Positions 25,949-34,691 of a stretch of DNA of 64,000 nucleotides are shown piece by piece; within the stretch, counting starts at the first letter, position 1; every line of letters starts with the position of its first letter. This DNA is from Hyphomicrobiales bacterium (lineage in GTDB: Bacteria > Pseudomonadota > Alphaproteobacteria > Rhizobiales > Rhizobiaceae), in NCBI GenBank assembly GCA_017305935.1, contig JAFKJU010000006.1:310001-374000 (forward strand), given 5' to 3'. The notes below the pieces were generated by a model that was not told where the DNA came from, made no database searches, and worked only from the letters and a program-made list of their open reading frames with translations. Position numbers and translations under genes: made by a program.

Positions 25949-27376
25949 ATGACCGACAGGGATCGTCCAATGCACCGCCTGCCCCCCGCATTTACCGCCG
26001 AACTTCGCAACATCGTGGGGGATGGAAATTTCAGAGAGGGCGAGGCCGTTGCGTCGATCGACTATGGCGTGACGCCTGAAAACCTCGGAGCCGGCGCCGT
26101 CGTTCTTCCTGCAACGACCGGAGAAGTTGCCGCTGTCGTCAAATGTTGCCTTGCCCATGGTGTTCCGATCGTCACGCATGGCGGGCGAACCGGGCTCGTG
26201 GGCGGAGGGATGTCGAAGCCGGGCGAAGTGGTGCTTTCGACCGCGCGCCTCAATCGAATCCACCATATCCTCCCCGTCGAGCGCGTGGCGGTCGTGGAAG
26301 CCGGCGTCACGCTCCAGGCGTTACAGGTTGCGGCTGCGCAACATCGCCTTGAAACGGGGATCGACCTGCCGTCGCGCGGTTCGGCGACCATCGGCGGCAT
26401 GGCCTCGACGAATGCCGGCGGTATCTCGGCCTTCCGGTTCGGCGTCATGCGGCATCGTATTCTGGGCATGGAAGCCGTGCTTGCGGATGGCTCGATCTAT
26501 TCCGATCTGACGCGGGTGGTGAAAAATGCCGCGGGATACGATCTCAAGCATCTTTTCATCGGTGCGGAAGGAACGCTCGGTGTCATAACGCGTCTCGCCG
26601 TCAAGCTCGAACCACAGCCTTTGGCCACGGCAACGGCGCTGTTCGGACTGGCATCCGTGGACGCCGCGCTCGAGACGGTTCGCCGGGGGCTCGATGCCGA
26701 ATACGGGCATCTGCGCGCCGCCGAGGCCATCTGGAGCCGCTATTTTCATCTGACGTCCAGGCATCATCGCTGGTCGGCAACGGATTTCGCGGCCGATCAC
26801 CCCGTCAATCTTCTGATGACGCTCGGCGGCGCGGAGGAATCGGCCCTGCAGTCCGAACTCGGGCGGATCTATGAGGCCGTGGCCGCCGTTCATCCCGATG
26901 CCTCCGCCGTGATCGCGTTTTCCGGTGCCCAGGAAGCGGATCTCTGGCGGCTTCGTGAAGACACGGATCTCATCTACCGAAACCATCCGGGCGCGCCGTC
27001 CTATGACGTTTCCGTCCCGCTTTCACAGGTCGCCTCGTATCTCGAACGCTGCCTTGCCGATCTGAAGGCGATAGACGGCACTCTCGACCCCTATGTCTTT
27101 GGCCATCTTGCCGACGGAAACCTCCACATCGTTCTCAACAAGGCCGGCACCGACATTCCGCTCGAAAAGGCGAGCGCTCTCGACCAGGCGGTTTACGGCA
27201 CGCTTTCGGAAACCGGAGGGTCGTTTTCCGCCGAGCACGGGATTGGCCTCAAGAGGGTGTCGTCGCTGTCGCGCCTGTCCGATCCGTCGAAGCTAGTTCT
27301 CATGCGACGGATCAAGGAGTTGCTCGATGCGCCGGCGCTCCTCAATCCCGGAAAGGTGCTGCGGGCCGGCCCGTGA
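25949..27376 (+). CDS. FAD-linked 2-hydroxyacid oxidase/dehydrogenase (GlcD family)
   Basis: 475 residues: FAD-binding PCMH domain (about 45-225) with THGGRTGLVGGG, SRGSATIGGMASTNAGG and GAEGTLGVIT, then an FAD-oxidase C-terminal domain ending HGIGLKRV. The family includes glycolate oxidase GlcD, D-lactate and D-2-hydroxyglutarate dehydrogenases. It oxidises a D-2-hydroxyacid and passes electrons to a quinone, flavoprotein or cytochrome. ATG 25970 is an alternative start. It lies 98 bases behind the amino-acid importer on the same strand, so cotranscription is possible but unproven. Confidence 0.87.
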   Translation: MTDRDRPMHRLPPAFTAELRNIVGDGNFREGEAVASIDYGVTPENLGAGAVVLPATTGEVAAVVKCCLAHGVPIVTHGGRTGLVGGGMSKPGEVVLSTARLNRIHHILPVERVAVVEAGVTLQALQVAAAQHRLETGIDLPSRGSATIGGMASTNAGGISAFRFGVMRHRILGMEAVLADGSIYSDLTRVVKNAAGYDLKHLFIGAEGTLGVITRLAVKLEPQPLATATALFGLASVDAALETVRRGLDAEYGHLRAAEAIWSRYFHLTSRHHRWSATDFAADHPVNLLMTLGGAEESALQSELGRIYEAVAAVHPDASAVIAFSGAQEADLWRLREDTDLIYRNHPGAPSYDVSVPLSQVASYLERCLADLKAIDGTLDPYVFGHLADGNLHIVLNKAGTDIPLEKASALDQAVYGTLSETGGSFSAEHGIGLKRVSSLSRLSDPSKLVLMRRIKELLDAPALLNPGKVLRAGP

Positions 27377-27502
27377 CCCCGTCGAGATAACCGGCAACGC
27401 CTTCGAGGCAGCCAGCCTGTCGGCACGCGCGACCGTCACAGACGATACCCGACCTCCCCTTTGCGCCCAGGCGATTGCGCACGATTGAAACCGTTCAAGA
27501 AT

Positions 27503-27676
27503 TCAATTCAACGGCAGGTCCAGTTGCACGCCGCCGCGTGGAAGATATTTCGGCACCCGCATCAATTCGATACGGGCCAGCCGCTGGCGTCGATCCTCCG
27601 TTTCACGCTCGCGCTGCGCCCTGCAACGCTTCACGAGCGCCATCGCGTCTTCAATGACCTGCTCCGTTCTCGTCAT
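27503..27676 (-). CDS. Small hypothetical protein under an SOS box
   Basis: 57 residues, strongly charged in the middle (CRAQRERETEDRRQRLARIE) with a short hydrophobic tail ending LPLN; probably helical. I recognise no family. The ATG at 27676 is preceded by GGAGAAGG at good spacing; an ATG four codons earlier would almost touch the SOS box. The gene starts 17 bases downstream of a perfect alphaproteobacterial LexA site, which argues for a real, DNA-damage-inducible gene. Its AT-rich promoter also stands out from the neighbours. Confidence 0.6.
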   Translation of the reverse strand: MTRTEQVIEDAMALVKRCRAQRERETEDRRQRLARIELMRVPKYLPRGGVQLDLPLN

Positions 27677-27692
27677 GGCCTTCTCCATGTTT

Positions 27693-27707
27693 GTTCACTA
27701 TATGTTC
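27693..27707. promoter_or_regulatory. LexA (SOS) box, GTTC-N7-GTTC type
   Basis: GTTC-ACTATAT-GTTC is a perfect match to the direct-repeat LexA operator of alphaproteobacteria. A TTGACA hexamer lies just upstream in the minus-strand orientation (27725-27730), so the box covers the probable -10 region of the small gene at 27503-27676. Confidence 0.75.
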
Positions 27708-27854
27708 TAATAATTTTCTCGCTTTGTCAACATTCAGAAACCTTTCGGCCAGGCACAATCACGGGTAGCATACAGGAAGGAGAAGATTGAGAATGTATTT
27801 GAATTCCGTGACGCTTTTTGAGCGATTTCGGATGGACTCTCCCGATGAGATAAT

Positions 27855-27864
27855 GGAATATTCC
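27855..27864. promoter_or_regulatory. Candidate MarR autoregulatory palindrome
   Basis: GGAATATTCC, a perfect palindrome ending 19 bases before the MarR-family start. The size and place suit an operator for the regulator it precedes. Confidence 0.4.
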
Positions 27865-27883
27865 TCGAATATGTGAGGAAAAA

Positions 27884-28354
27884 ATGACCAACGATATCCA
27901 CGAGACCAGGTTCAAGCTTGCCGATGAGAACTTCGAGTTCGAAAAATGGCCTTTTTACAATATGTCCAGGCTGATTTCCCTGTATCATAGGCGACTTGAC
28001 TCGGCATTGAAGCCTCTCGGACTCGATGCCACCCGCTGGAGAATTCTCAGCATTCTGAGCAAACGCAAGACGGCGAGTGTAACGGAAATCGCCGAGGAGT
28101 CCACAGCTCTCCTTTCGACGACGGCAAAGGCCATTCAACGCATGGTCGCACAGGGATTATTGCAAACGCGGACGTCCACGCGTGATGCGCGCTCGATCCA
28201 GGTCAATTTGTCCGACAAGGGAAAGACCGCCTTTACCGACGCGGAGCGCAAGGTGTCGCTCATCGCCAGCCGGGCTTTTCATGGTGTCGACGAAGGTGAA
28301 ATCGACACTCTCAACTTCATTACCCGCCGCATTTACGGGAACCTGGAGCTCTAG
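27884..28354 (+). CDS. MarR-family transcriptional regulator
   Basis: 156 residues with a MarR winged helix-turn-helix (about 48-115): LDATRWRILSILSKRKTASVTEIAE, then TTAKAIQRMVAQGLL and the wing containing TSTRDARSIQVNLSDKG. The start follows GAGGAAAA. It is convergent with the minus-strand operon that ends at 28394 (M24 protein, dehydrogenase, peptide importer), which it might control in response to a small ligand. The target is not certain. Confidence 0.9.
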   Translation: MTNDIHETRFKLADENFEFEKWPFYNMSRLISLYHRRLDSALKPLGLDATRWRILSILSKRKTASVTEIAEESTALLSTTAKAIQRMVAQGLLQTRTSTRDARSIQVNLSDKGKTAFTDAERKVSLIASRAFHGVDEGEIDTLNFITRRIYGNLEL

Positions 28355-28393
28355 AATACGGCCGGCCTGATCGCTTGGCTGGCAGCTATGCGA

Positions 28394-29581
28394 TCAGACT
28401 TCGAAAACGCGTTCTTCCGTCTTGTGGATCCGCCTGGCTTTGCCGGTTTCGTCCAGGAGGAAATTGTCGCACACGACGGCGAATGTCGTCGTTCCGTCCG
28501 CAAGGGTGGGGTGGACCGCGAGATTCATGTTGGCGGCGAGCACCATCGGCTCGTCGTCACGAATGATCGGCCGTTCCACCAGAAAATACCCCTGGCCATG
28601 CGCGAACACCCGGTTTTCCGCCTCAAGTCCAAACGCGGCGCGCTGGGCGTTGTGGCGCGCGAAGATCTCCGGGCAGGACGCACCGGCCACGATCTCCGGC
28701 AAGATCCGGTTGCGCAGGTCGAGGGCGGTTGCGCTTGCATCGATGAGGCATTGCTGCGCCTTTCCGAAGGAAATATTGCGGGCAATCTCGGTGAAATATC
28801 CGGCCGGGCCGGCATTCTCGATCAACAGCGACACGTAGTCGCCCTCCCCGATCACACGGGCCTGGTTGAACGGGCTGTTGAACGGCGCGAAGCTTCCTTG
28901 CGGAGCCGAGCCCGCCAGGATGACACCGCCTGCCCCGCCAAGGCGCAAGGAGGCGGCCCTGGCGATGGCCGTGACGTCGATCTCGCGCATTCCGGGGCGG
29001 AGATGGCGCAAGACCTCGGCAAAGACCTGGTCCTGCAACTCTGCCGCGGCGCGGATCAGGTCCAGTTCCTCGGCGCTCTTGACGACCATCATCGCATCGA
29101 CGGCGTCGGTCACATCGATGAACGCGGGCCCGTCCAGTTCCCGTCCGAGCGCTTGGACGAAGGCATGCGGCATCTGCTGCAGCCCGGCAATGCCGATGCG
29201 CCGCAAACCATGACGGCGCAGCGCGGATGCGAGCGACACGGCCTCGCAATCGCTGGTGAAGGCCGCGGACTGGAAGCTGGCCACGGTGTGAATCTCGAAC
29301 ACGCCCCGATAGCTTTCATCGGCCGGATCGTGATCCGAGCGGCCTCCGCGCGAACCGTGTTCGACGACACTCATCCCCTCGCCCGGAAGATAGGCGACGG
29401 CCGTGCGGTAGGAACTGACGGGCTCGTCGGTGAACCAGCGCACATAGCCGGACATGTCGTCCTCGTTGCCGAGGGTCACGATCGCGCCCAGCCGGTGCAA
29501 GGCGCACAGATCGGCCAGCAGTCCGTGTCGGCGGGCGATCTCGGCCGCCGACACGCGGGCGAAGCGTTGCGCGTGGTTCAT
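28394..29581 (-). CDS. M24-family (pita-bread) protein, creatinase-like, metal ligands degenerate
   Basis: 395 residues with an N-terminal creatinase-type domain (about 30-165) and a C-terminal M24 fold. Active M24 peptidases use Asp, Asp, His, Glu and Glu to hold two metals. Here the matching places read LLIENAGPAGYFTEIARN (Glu and Thr/Glu instead of the two Asp), FAHGQGY (His kept) and NMNLAVHPTL (no Glu before Pro). This looks more like metal-free creatinase than an aminopeptidase. Last gene of an operon with a peptide-type ABC importer. It overlaps the 2-hydroxyacid dehydrogenase by four bases (ATGA). A C-N bond hydrolase acting on the imported compound is a fair guess. Confidence 0.83.
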   Translation of the reverse strand: MNHAQRFARVSAAEIARRHGLLADLCALHRLGAIVTLGNEDDMSGYVRWFTDEPVSSYRTAVAYLPGEGMSVVEHGSRGGRSDHDPADESYRGVFEIHTVASFQSAAFTSDCEAVSLASALRRHGLRRIGIAGLQQMPHAFVQALGRELDGPAFIDVTDAVDAMMVVKSAEELDLIRAAAELQDQVFAEVLRHLRPGMREIDVTAIARAASLRLGGAGGVILAGSAPQGSFAPFNSPFNQARVIGEGDYVSLLIENAGPAGYFTEIARNISFGKAQQCLIDASATALDLRNRILPEIVAGASCPEIFARHNAQRAAFGLEAENRVFAHGQGYFLVERPIIRDDEPMVLAANMNLAVHPTLADGTTTFAVVCDNFLLDETGKARRIHKTEERVFEV

Positions 29582-30588
29582 CGCGCGTCACCTGCCCATT
29601 TCGCCGACCACGAGGGGACCACGGCGGGGTTCAAGGTGAAACGCGGGGCCTTCGCGTCGAGTACGTCCAGGATGTTCTCCAGCAGCACCAGCGGCATTCG
29701 GTCGAAGGTGTCGCAGGTGTGGCCGACCATGTGCGGCGTCAGGATCGCATTGGGCAGCGCCCGCAAGGGGCTTGCCAGGTCAAGCGGCTCGGGGTCGAAC
29801 ACGTCGAGGGCAAGGCGCATGCCGGTGCGTTCCTTCGCCAGGGTGGCAAGCGCCGCATCGTTCGAGATCGCGCCGCGCGCGATGTTGACGAAGACCGCGT
29901 TCGGCTTCATCAAGGCAAGCTTGTCGGCGCCCAGAAGCCCTCGGGTATGTTCGTTGAGTTCCGTAGCGACCACGACGACGTCGCTGGTTCGCAACAGGTC
30001 GTCGAGGCCCACCGGGCGGATCCCCTGCCCCAGATCGCGCGGGGTGCGAACATAGGCCTGCACATCGCAGGCGAAGGGTTGCAGTCTCTCGGCCACCGCC
30101 ATGCCGATCTTGCCGAGCCCGATGATGCCGACCGTGCGGCCGCGCAGCATTCTTGCCCGGGGATAGCCGGGCCGGCTGGACGGATCGTCCATATAGGTGA
30201 TCGCCTTGTCGAATTCGTAGAGGGAGGCAAGGATGAGCATGACCGTCGCTTCGGCCATGCTGGTATAGTTCTCGACCGTCTGGCCGTTGGCGATGAGGAT
30301 ATTGCGGGCGGTCGCGGCGGCATGATCGAATTCCTCGGTTCCGATCACCGGCGAGATCAGCGCGCGCAGGCGCGGGGCGGCGTCCATTTCGGCGGCGCCG
30401 ACCTGGAGCACGTCGACATCCACCAGAACGTCAACCCGGCCGAGCCGGCCCGAGGCCAGGTAGTCCGATGCGTCGGCGAAGCGGCCGACGTCATGTCCCC
30501 TGGCCCGCAATCCGCGGATGGCGTCTTCGAAAATGCCGCCGAAATCGTCGGGGCCAAGGAAATCTATGGTGCTCGGGGATTGAGACAT
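29578..30588 (-). CDS. D-isomer-specific 2-hydroxyacid dehydrogenase (NAD)
   Basis: 336 residues with the phosphoglycerate-dehydrogenase-like fold. The NAD turn GIIGLGKIGMAV lies near 153-164. The catalytic triad is visible as Arg in NIARGAI, Glu in DVFDPEPLD and His in TPHMVGHT. It reduces a 2-oxoacid or oxidises a D-2-hydroxyacid. Its stop overlaps the M24 gene start by four bases, so the two are translationally coupled and likely act on the same pathway. The specific substrate is not evident. Confidence 0.88.
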   Translation of the reverse strand: MSQSPSTIDFLGPDDFGGIFEDAIRGLRARGHDVGRFADASDYLASGRLGRVDVLVDVDVLQVGAAEMDAAPRLRALISPVIGTEEFDHAAATARNILIANGQTVENYTSMAEATVMLILASLYEFDKAITYMDDPSSRPGYPRARMLRGRTVGIIGLGKIGMAVAERLQPFACDVQAYVRTPRDLGQGIRPVGLDDLLRTSDVVVVATELNEHTRGLLGADKLALMKPNAVFVNIARGAISNDAALATLAKERTGMRLALDVFDPEPLDLASPLRALPNAILTPHMVGHTCDTFDRMPLVLLENILDVLDAKAPRFTLNPAVVPSWSAKWAGDAR

Positions 30589-30655
30589 GCGTTTTGCTTT
30601 CGATATCGGGGAAACGCCCGGCCCGAAGCCGGGCCGGGAAGCGAGGCGTCAGGGT

Positions 30656-30979
30656 TCAGCGTTCGTTGCTGGTCGCAACGCGGGTCAGCATGGGCTGCAT
30701 GCTCTTGGCATAGGCGTCCATCTTTTCGTAATAGACCTGCGTGTCGGGATGGTTGCGCGAGCCGTCCAGGGCGGCCTCGCTCTCCCACTGTGCGTAGTTG
30801 ATGACGCGGGTGCCATCGAGGCTGCGATGCACGCTCGACGAAATGAAGCCGTCCAGCTTCGAAATGACCGCCTCGGTGGCCTCGACGAACATCGAAACAA
30901 CCTTGTCGCAATCTGCGGGGTCTACCTCGACGACGTTGATGAGCGTCAGGATATCCTTGCTGGGATCGATGGTAACCAT
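30656..30979 (-). CDS. ABM (antibiotic biosynthesis monooxygenase) domain protein
   Basis: 107 residues forming a single dimeric alpha-beta barrel domain: ILTLINVVEVDPADCDKVV, then the ABM-typical FISSSVHRSLDGTRVINYAQWES. Such small proteins act as cofactor-free monooxygenases or haem/quinone-related enzymes. Some have no known catalysis. It sits between the transporter ATPase and the hydroxyacid dehydrogenase in the minus-strand operon, so it may catalyse a step on the imported molecule. The start follows AAGGAGAAAG. Confidence 0.83.
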   Translation of the reverse strand: MVTIDPSKDILTLINVVEVDPADCDKVVSMFVEATEAVISKLDGFISSSVHRSLDGTRVINYAQWESEAALDGSRNHPDTQVYYEKMDAYAKSMQPMLTRVATSNER

Positions 30980-31054
30980 GTCTTTCTCCTTGGTGATGAT
31001 GGGGTGGAAAGCGGAAGCTGTGGCTCTCGTTTTTTCGAAGGACCTGCCGGCCGA

Positions 31055-32746
31055 TTAGACGTGCGGCGCTTCGGCCGGCGGCAGATCGTGCACTGCCTCC
31101 AGAAGAGCGCGGGTGTAGGGATCGCGGGGATCGGTGAAGACCGCGCCGGTTTCGCCGCGCTCGACGACGCGCCCGTGGCGCATGACGATGGTCGAGTGCG
31201 CCAGCGCCCGGACCACGGCGAGATCGTGGCTGACGAACACCGTCGCAACGCCATTTTCGCGGGCCAGATCCTTGAGAAGATCGAGGATCGCCGCCTGCAC
31301 CGACACGTCCAGCGCCGAGGTGATTTCATCGCAGAGCAGCAGCAGTGGCCTGGCGGCGAATGCGCGGGCGATGGCGATGCGCTGCTTCTGCCCGCCGGAC
31401 AATTCGGACGGAAACCGGTCGATCAGGCTGTCCGGCAGGCGGACGGCCGCGAGCAGGCGGCGGATTTCGGCGGTTTCGTCGCCACGGCGCACGTCCGGGC
31501 GAAACAGCCGGATCGGGCGCGTCAGGATGGAGCGCACCGTCTGGCGCGGATTGAGCGAGGAATCCGGGTTCTGGAAGATGAGCTGGATCTCGCCGCGTGT
31601 GCGCACCGGGCGTTTCGACACCAGCGGCGCCAGTTTGTCGCCCTGGAAATCGATGCTGCCGGCGGTCGGCGCCATCAATCCGGCGATGGCGCGCAGCAGG
31701 GTGGATTTTCCGCTGCCGCTCTCGCCGATGATGCCCAGCGTCTCGCCGCGTGCGACCTCGAGGTCGATGCCGTGGACCGAAGGCTCGCCTGCGCCCGGAT
31801 GTGTGCAGACCACGGCGCGGGCGCGAAGCACCGGCAGCGCATCGGATGCCCCGGCGGCCGGCGTCGGCAGATTTGCCGTGCCGATGCGCGGGGCGGCCGC
31901 CATCAGCGCGCGTGTATAGGGATGACCGCCGCGCACGACCACGTCATCGGCCGCACCCGTCTCGACGATCCTTCCGTCAAGCATCACGGCGATGCGGTCC
32001 GCCAGGGCATGAAGCAGGCCGAGATCGTGGCTGACATAGATGACCGCCACTTTCCGCTCGCGCACCAGAGCGCGCAACAGATCGGAGATCCGCGCCTGCG
32101 TGGTGGCGTCGAGCCCGGTCGTGGGCTCGTCCATGACCAGTATCTCGGGATCGCAGGACATGGCCAGCGCGATGGCGATGCGCTGCTGCTGCCCGCCGCT
32201 GAACTGGAAGGAATAGCGCCGCAGCGCCGCTTCGGGATCGGGCAGGTCGACCATACGCAGCAATTCGACCTGCCGGTCGTGCAGGGCCTTTCCGGCCAGC
32301 GCCATGTGTTTTTTGAGGGGTGCGGCGAGCTGCGCGCCGATCCGCAGCGACGGATTGAGCGCCAGACTTGCCTGTTGCGCGACGAAGCCGATACGCCGGC
32401 CCCAGATGGTGCGGAGCCTGGGAACATCGAGGGTCAGCAGATTGGTGCCACCCAGCAGCACTTCGCCGCCGCCCACGCGGACATTCGGACTGCGATAGCC
32501 CATCGAGGCGAGCGCGGTCGTGGATTTGCCGCTGCCGCTTTCGCCGACGATGCCGAGAATCTCTCCGCGCCGCAGGTCGAGGGACACCTCGTGTACGACC
32601 GGGTTCAACTCGCCATCGGCTCCTTCGTAGGAAAGCGAGAGATCGCGCATGCTCAGCACGACCGGGATCGTGTCGGGACCGTTGCGCCCGGCAGGGCCGG
32701 CGATGGGCATGGACATATCGGTTCGGGGGGAAGCCGGATGGATCAC
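31055..32746 (-). CDS. Oligopeptide-type ABC transporter, fused dual ATPase (DppD-DppF)
   Basis: 563 residues with two complete ATPase units. Each has Walker A GESGSGKST (near 66 and 340). Signatures are FSGGQQQR and LSGGQKQR, and Walker B motifs are VMDEPTTGLD and LLCDEITSALD. A GTG start at 32746 is chosen because it overlaps the upstream permease stop (GTGA) and has GGGAG upstream; the later ATG at 32716 lacks a ribosome-binding site. Energises import together with the two permeases and binding protein upstream in the operon. Confidence 0.92.
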   Translation of the reverse strand: MIHPASPRTDMSMPIAGPAGRNGPDTIPVVLSMRDLSLSYEGADGELNPVVHEVSLDLRRGEILGIVGESGSGKSTTALASMGYRSPNVRVGGGEVLLGGTNLLTLDVPRLRTIWGRRIGFVAQQASLALNPSLRIGAQLAAPLKKHMALAGKALHDRQVELLRMVDLPDPEAALRRYSFQFSGGQQQRIAIALAMSCDPEILVMDEPTTGLDATTQARISDLLRALVRERKVAVIYVSHDLGLLHALADRIAVMLDGRIVETGAADDVVVRGGHPYTRALMAAAPRIGTANLPTPAAGASDALPVLRARAVVCTHPGAGEPSVHGIDLEVARGETLGIIGESGSGKSTLLRAIAGLMAPTAGSIDFQGDKLAPLVSKRPVRTRGEIQLIFQNPDSSLNPRQTVRSILTRPIRLFRPDVRRGDETAEIRRLLAAVRLPDSLIDRFPSELSGGQKQRIAIARAFAARPLLLLCDEITSALDVSVQAAILDLLKDLARENGVATVFVSHDLAVVRALAHSTIVMRHGRVVERGETGAVFTDPRDPYTRALLEAVHDLPPAEAPHV

Positions 32747-33654
32747 AGCGGTACTCCCGGTTGGCCCGACGCGGGATCGAGATGATCGGCCAGCGCGTCC
32801 GCGATGAGGTTGAGCGCGACGGAAAGCAGGGCGATTCCGGCTGCGGGCGCCAGGACGGCGATCGGCGAAACGGTGATGTAGGGCCGCGCCTGCGCCACCA
32901 TCAGGCCCCAGTCGCTCGACGGCGGCTGGGCGCCCAGCCCGAGGAAGCTCAAGGATGCGACGAAGATGATGCCCCAGGTCATGCGCAAGGCGAATTCCGC
33001 GATCGCCGTTGCGGCGATGTTCGGCAGCACCTCGCGCAAGAGAATGTAGCTGAGGCTTTCTCCCCGCGCCTGCGCGGCGGCGACGTAATCGCTGGTGACG
33101 ACCGCCTGCGTGGCCCCGCGCAGGATGCGGCCGGTGCGCGGAGCGAAGATCGCCGCGACCGACAGGATCAGCACCGGCGGCGAGGTTCCGAAGCCGGCGA
33201 TGAGCACCAGCGCCAGAAGCAGCGGCGGCAAGGCCAGCGCGAGATCCAGAAGACTGGCGATGCCCTGGTCGATCCAGCGCAGCCGCGGCTGGATTTGCGC
33301 ATAGGCGCTGACGATTCCAAGCCAGCCGCCCACGACGGTGGACAACACCACGGCCACGAACGGAACCAGGATTACCGACCGGCCTCCGACCAGGAAGCGG
33401 CTGAGAATGTCGCGGCCGAGGTCGTCGGTGCCGAACGGATGCGCCCATGTGGGAAACTGGTTCGGCAGACCGAGGCCGATCTGCGTCGGCGGATAGGGCG
33501 CGAGCCAGGGCCCGAGCCCGATGACCGCCAGCATGATCGCCGCGAGAGCGAGCCCCAGCCGTCCGTTGCCGCTGGATGCGAGGCTGCGCCACAGGCTGCG
33601 CCGGGCGGCGGTATCCTGCTTGTCGAAGGAGAATGCGGGTGCGATGGGGCTCAT
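32743..33654 (-). CDS. Oligopeptide-type ABC transporter permease (DppC-like)
   Basis: 303 residues. A DppC-type N-terminal extension with WLAPYPP and HPFGTDDLGRDILSR precedes six hydrophobic spans and an EAA-type loop (DYVAAAQARGESLSYILLRE). The start overlaps the DppB-like stop by four bases (ATGA), and the stop overlaps the ATPase start. Forms the channel with the DppB-like subunit. Confidence 0.92.
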   Translation of the reverse strand: MSPIAPAFSFDKQDTAARRSLWRSLASSGNGRLGLALAAIMLAVIGLGPWLAPYPPTQIGLGLPNQFPTWAHPFGTDDLGRDILSRFLVGGRSVILVPFVAVVLSTVVGGWLGIVSAYAQIQPRLRWIDQGIASLLDLALALPPLLLALVLIAGFGTSPPVLILSVAAIFAPRTGRILRGATQAVVTSDYVAAAQARGESLSYILLREVLPNIAATAIAEFALRMTWGIIFVASLSFLGLGAQPPSSDWGLMVAQARPYITVSPIAVLAPAAGIALLSVALNLIADALADHLDPASGQPGVPL

Positions 33655-34601
33655 TTGCTGCGCAGCCTCGGATTGACGATGGCGGCCGCCATGTCGGCGA
33701 TCAGCGTGATGGCGATGAACATCGCGCCCATGACGATGGCGATCGCCTGCACCGTCTCGATGTCGCTGGTCGTGATGGCCTCGACCAGACGCCGGCCGAT
33801 CCCGGGAAAGGAAAAGACGTTCTCGATGACGACCACGCCGCTGATGAGATAGACGAGATTGAGCGCCAGCGTGTTTATGATCGGGACCGCCGCGGGAAGA
33901 ACCGCATAGAGCGCCACCACCCGCCGCCGCGACAGGCCCGCCAGAACCGCCGTACGGGTGTGCGGCGCAGACAGGGATTCCCGGATCGCCGAGCGAGCGA
34001 TGCGGATCGTGTAAGGCGCACTCACCAGCAGCATGGACAGAACGGGCAGCACATAGGAAGCCCAGGCGCTCCATCCGCTCTGGAAGTTGAGCGCCGTACT
34101 GTCGATCGGCAGCCAGTGCAGAGCGACGCCGAAGACGAGAATGAGGGCCATGCCCGTGACGAATTCGGGCAGGGCCGTCAGCACCGTCGTCGATGACAGA
34201 AGCATAAGATCCTGCCATCGCCCGACATGCAGCGCCATGTAGACGGCCAGCCCGAGCGACACGGGCAGGCTGATCGCCAGTGTCAGCGCGGCCAGCACGA
34301 GCGTGTTGCCCAGCCGCGGCATCACGTCGTCGCGGACGTTGCGGCCGGTGACGGTCGAAGTGCCGAAATCGCCCCGCACGAAATCGCCGAGCCAGGCCGC
34401 GTAGCGCACGACCACCGGCCGATTCAGGCCCCGATCGGCGATGAAGCGCTCCAACTGCTCATTCGTCACCTCGCGCCCGAGGGCGTTGCGGGCGACATCG
34501 ACCGGGCTGGAACTGGTTGCCGCGAAGGTGATGATCGACATCACGAGCAGGGTCATGGCCGCCCATGCGATCTTGATGGCGATCACACGGGCAAAGACCA
34601 T
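33651..34601 (-). CDS. Oligopeptide-type ABC transporter permease (DppB-like)
   Basis: 316 residues with a DppB-like first membrane helix (IKIAWAAMTLLVMSIITFAA), RFIADRGLNRPVVVRYAAWL and GDFGTS before the channel segments, and FSFPGIGRRLVEAI near the end. ATG 34601 is used; a TTG at 34649 is possible but lacks support. It lies about 90 bases behind the binding-protein stop. Confidence 0.9.
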   Translation of the reverse strand: MVFARVIAIKIAWAAMTLLVMSIITFAATSSSPVDVARNALGREVTNEQLERFIADRGLNRPVVVRYAAWLGDFVRGDFGTSTVTGRNVRDDVMPRLGNTLVLAALTLAISLPVSLGLAVYMALHVGRWQDLMLLSSTTVLTALPEFVTGMALILVFGVALHWLPIDSTALNFQSGWSAWASYVLPVLSMLLVSAPYTIRIARSAIRESLSAPHTRTAVLAGLSRRRVVALYAVLPAAVPIINTLALNLVYLISGVVVIENVFSFPGIGRRLVEAITTSDIETVQAIAIVMGAMFIAITLIADMAAAIVNPRLRSK

Positions 34602-34691
34602 TCGTCCGATGCCCTCACGGGCACCCTCAAGTGCAGGCTCTCGAATCAAGGCACAAATCCGATCAATCCGTTTTCAGGCCGCAAGCCCGCG

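Noticed and set aside
27461-27790. 109-codon plus-strand frame opposite the small SOS gene
   Set aside because: No ribosome-binding site or motif, and the minus-strand gene has an SOS box, promoter-like elements and a well-spaced ribosome-binding site.
30587-32785. Long plus-strand frame (732 codons) opposite the dual ATPase gene
   Set aside because: It runs antisense to clear ABC ATPase motifs and shows no motif of its own.
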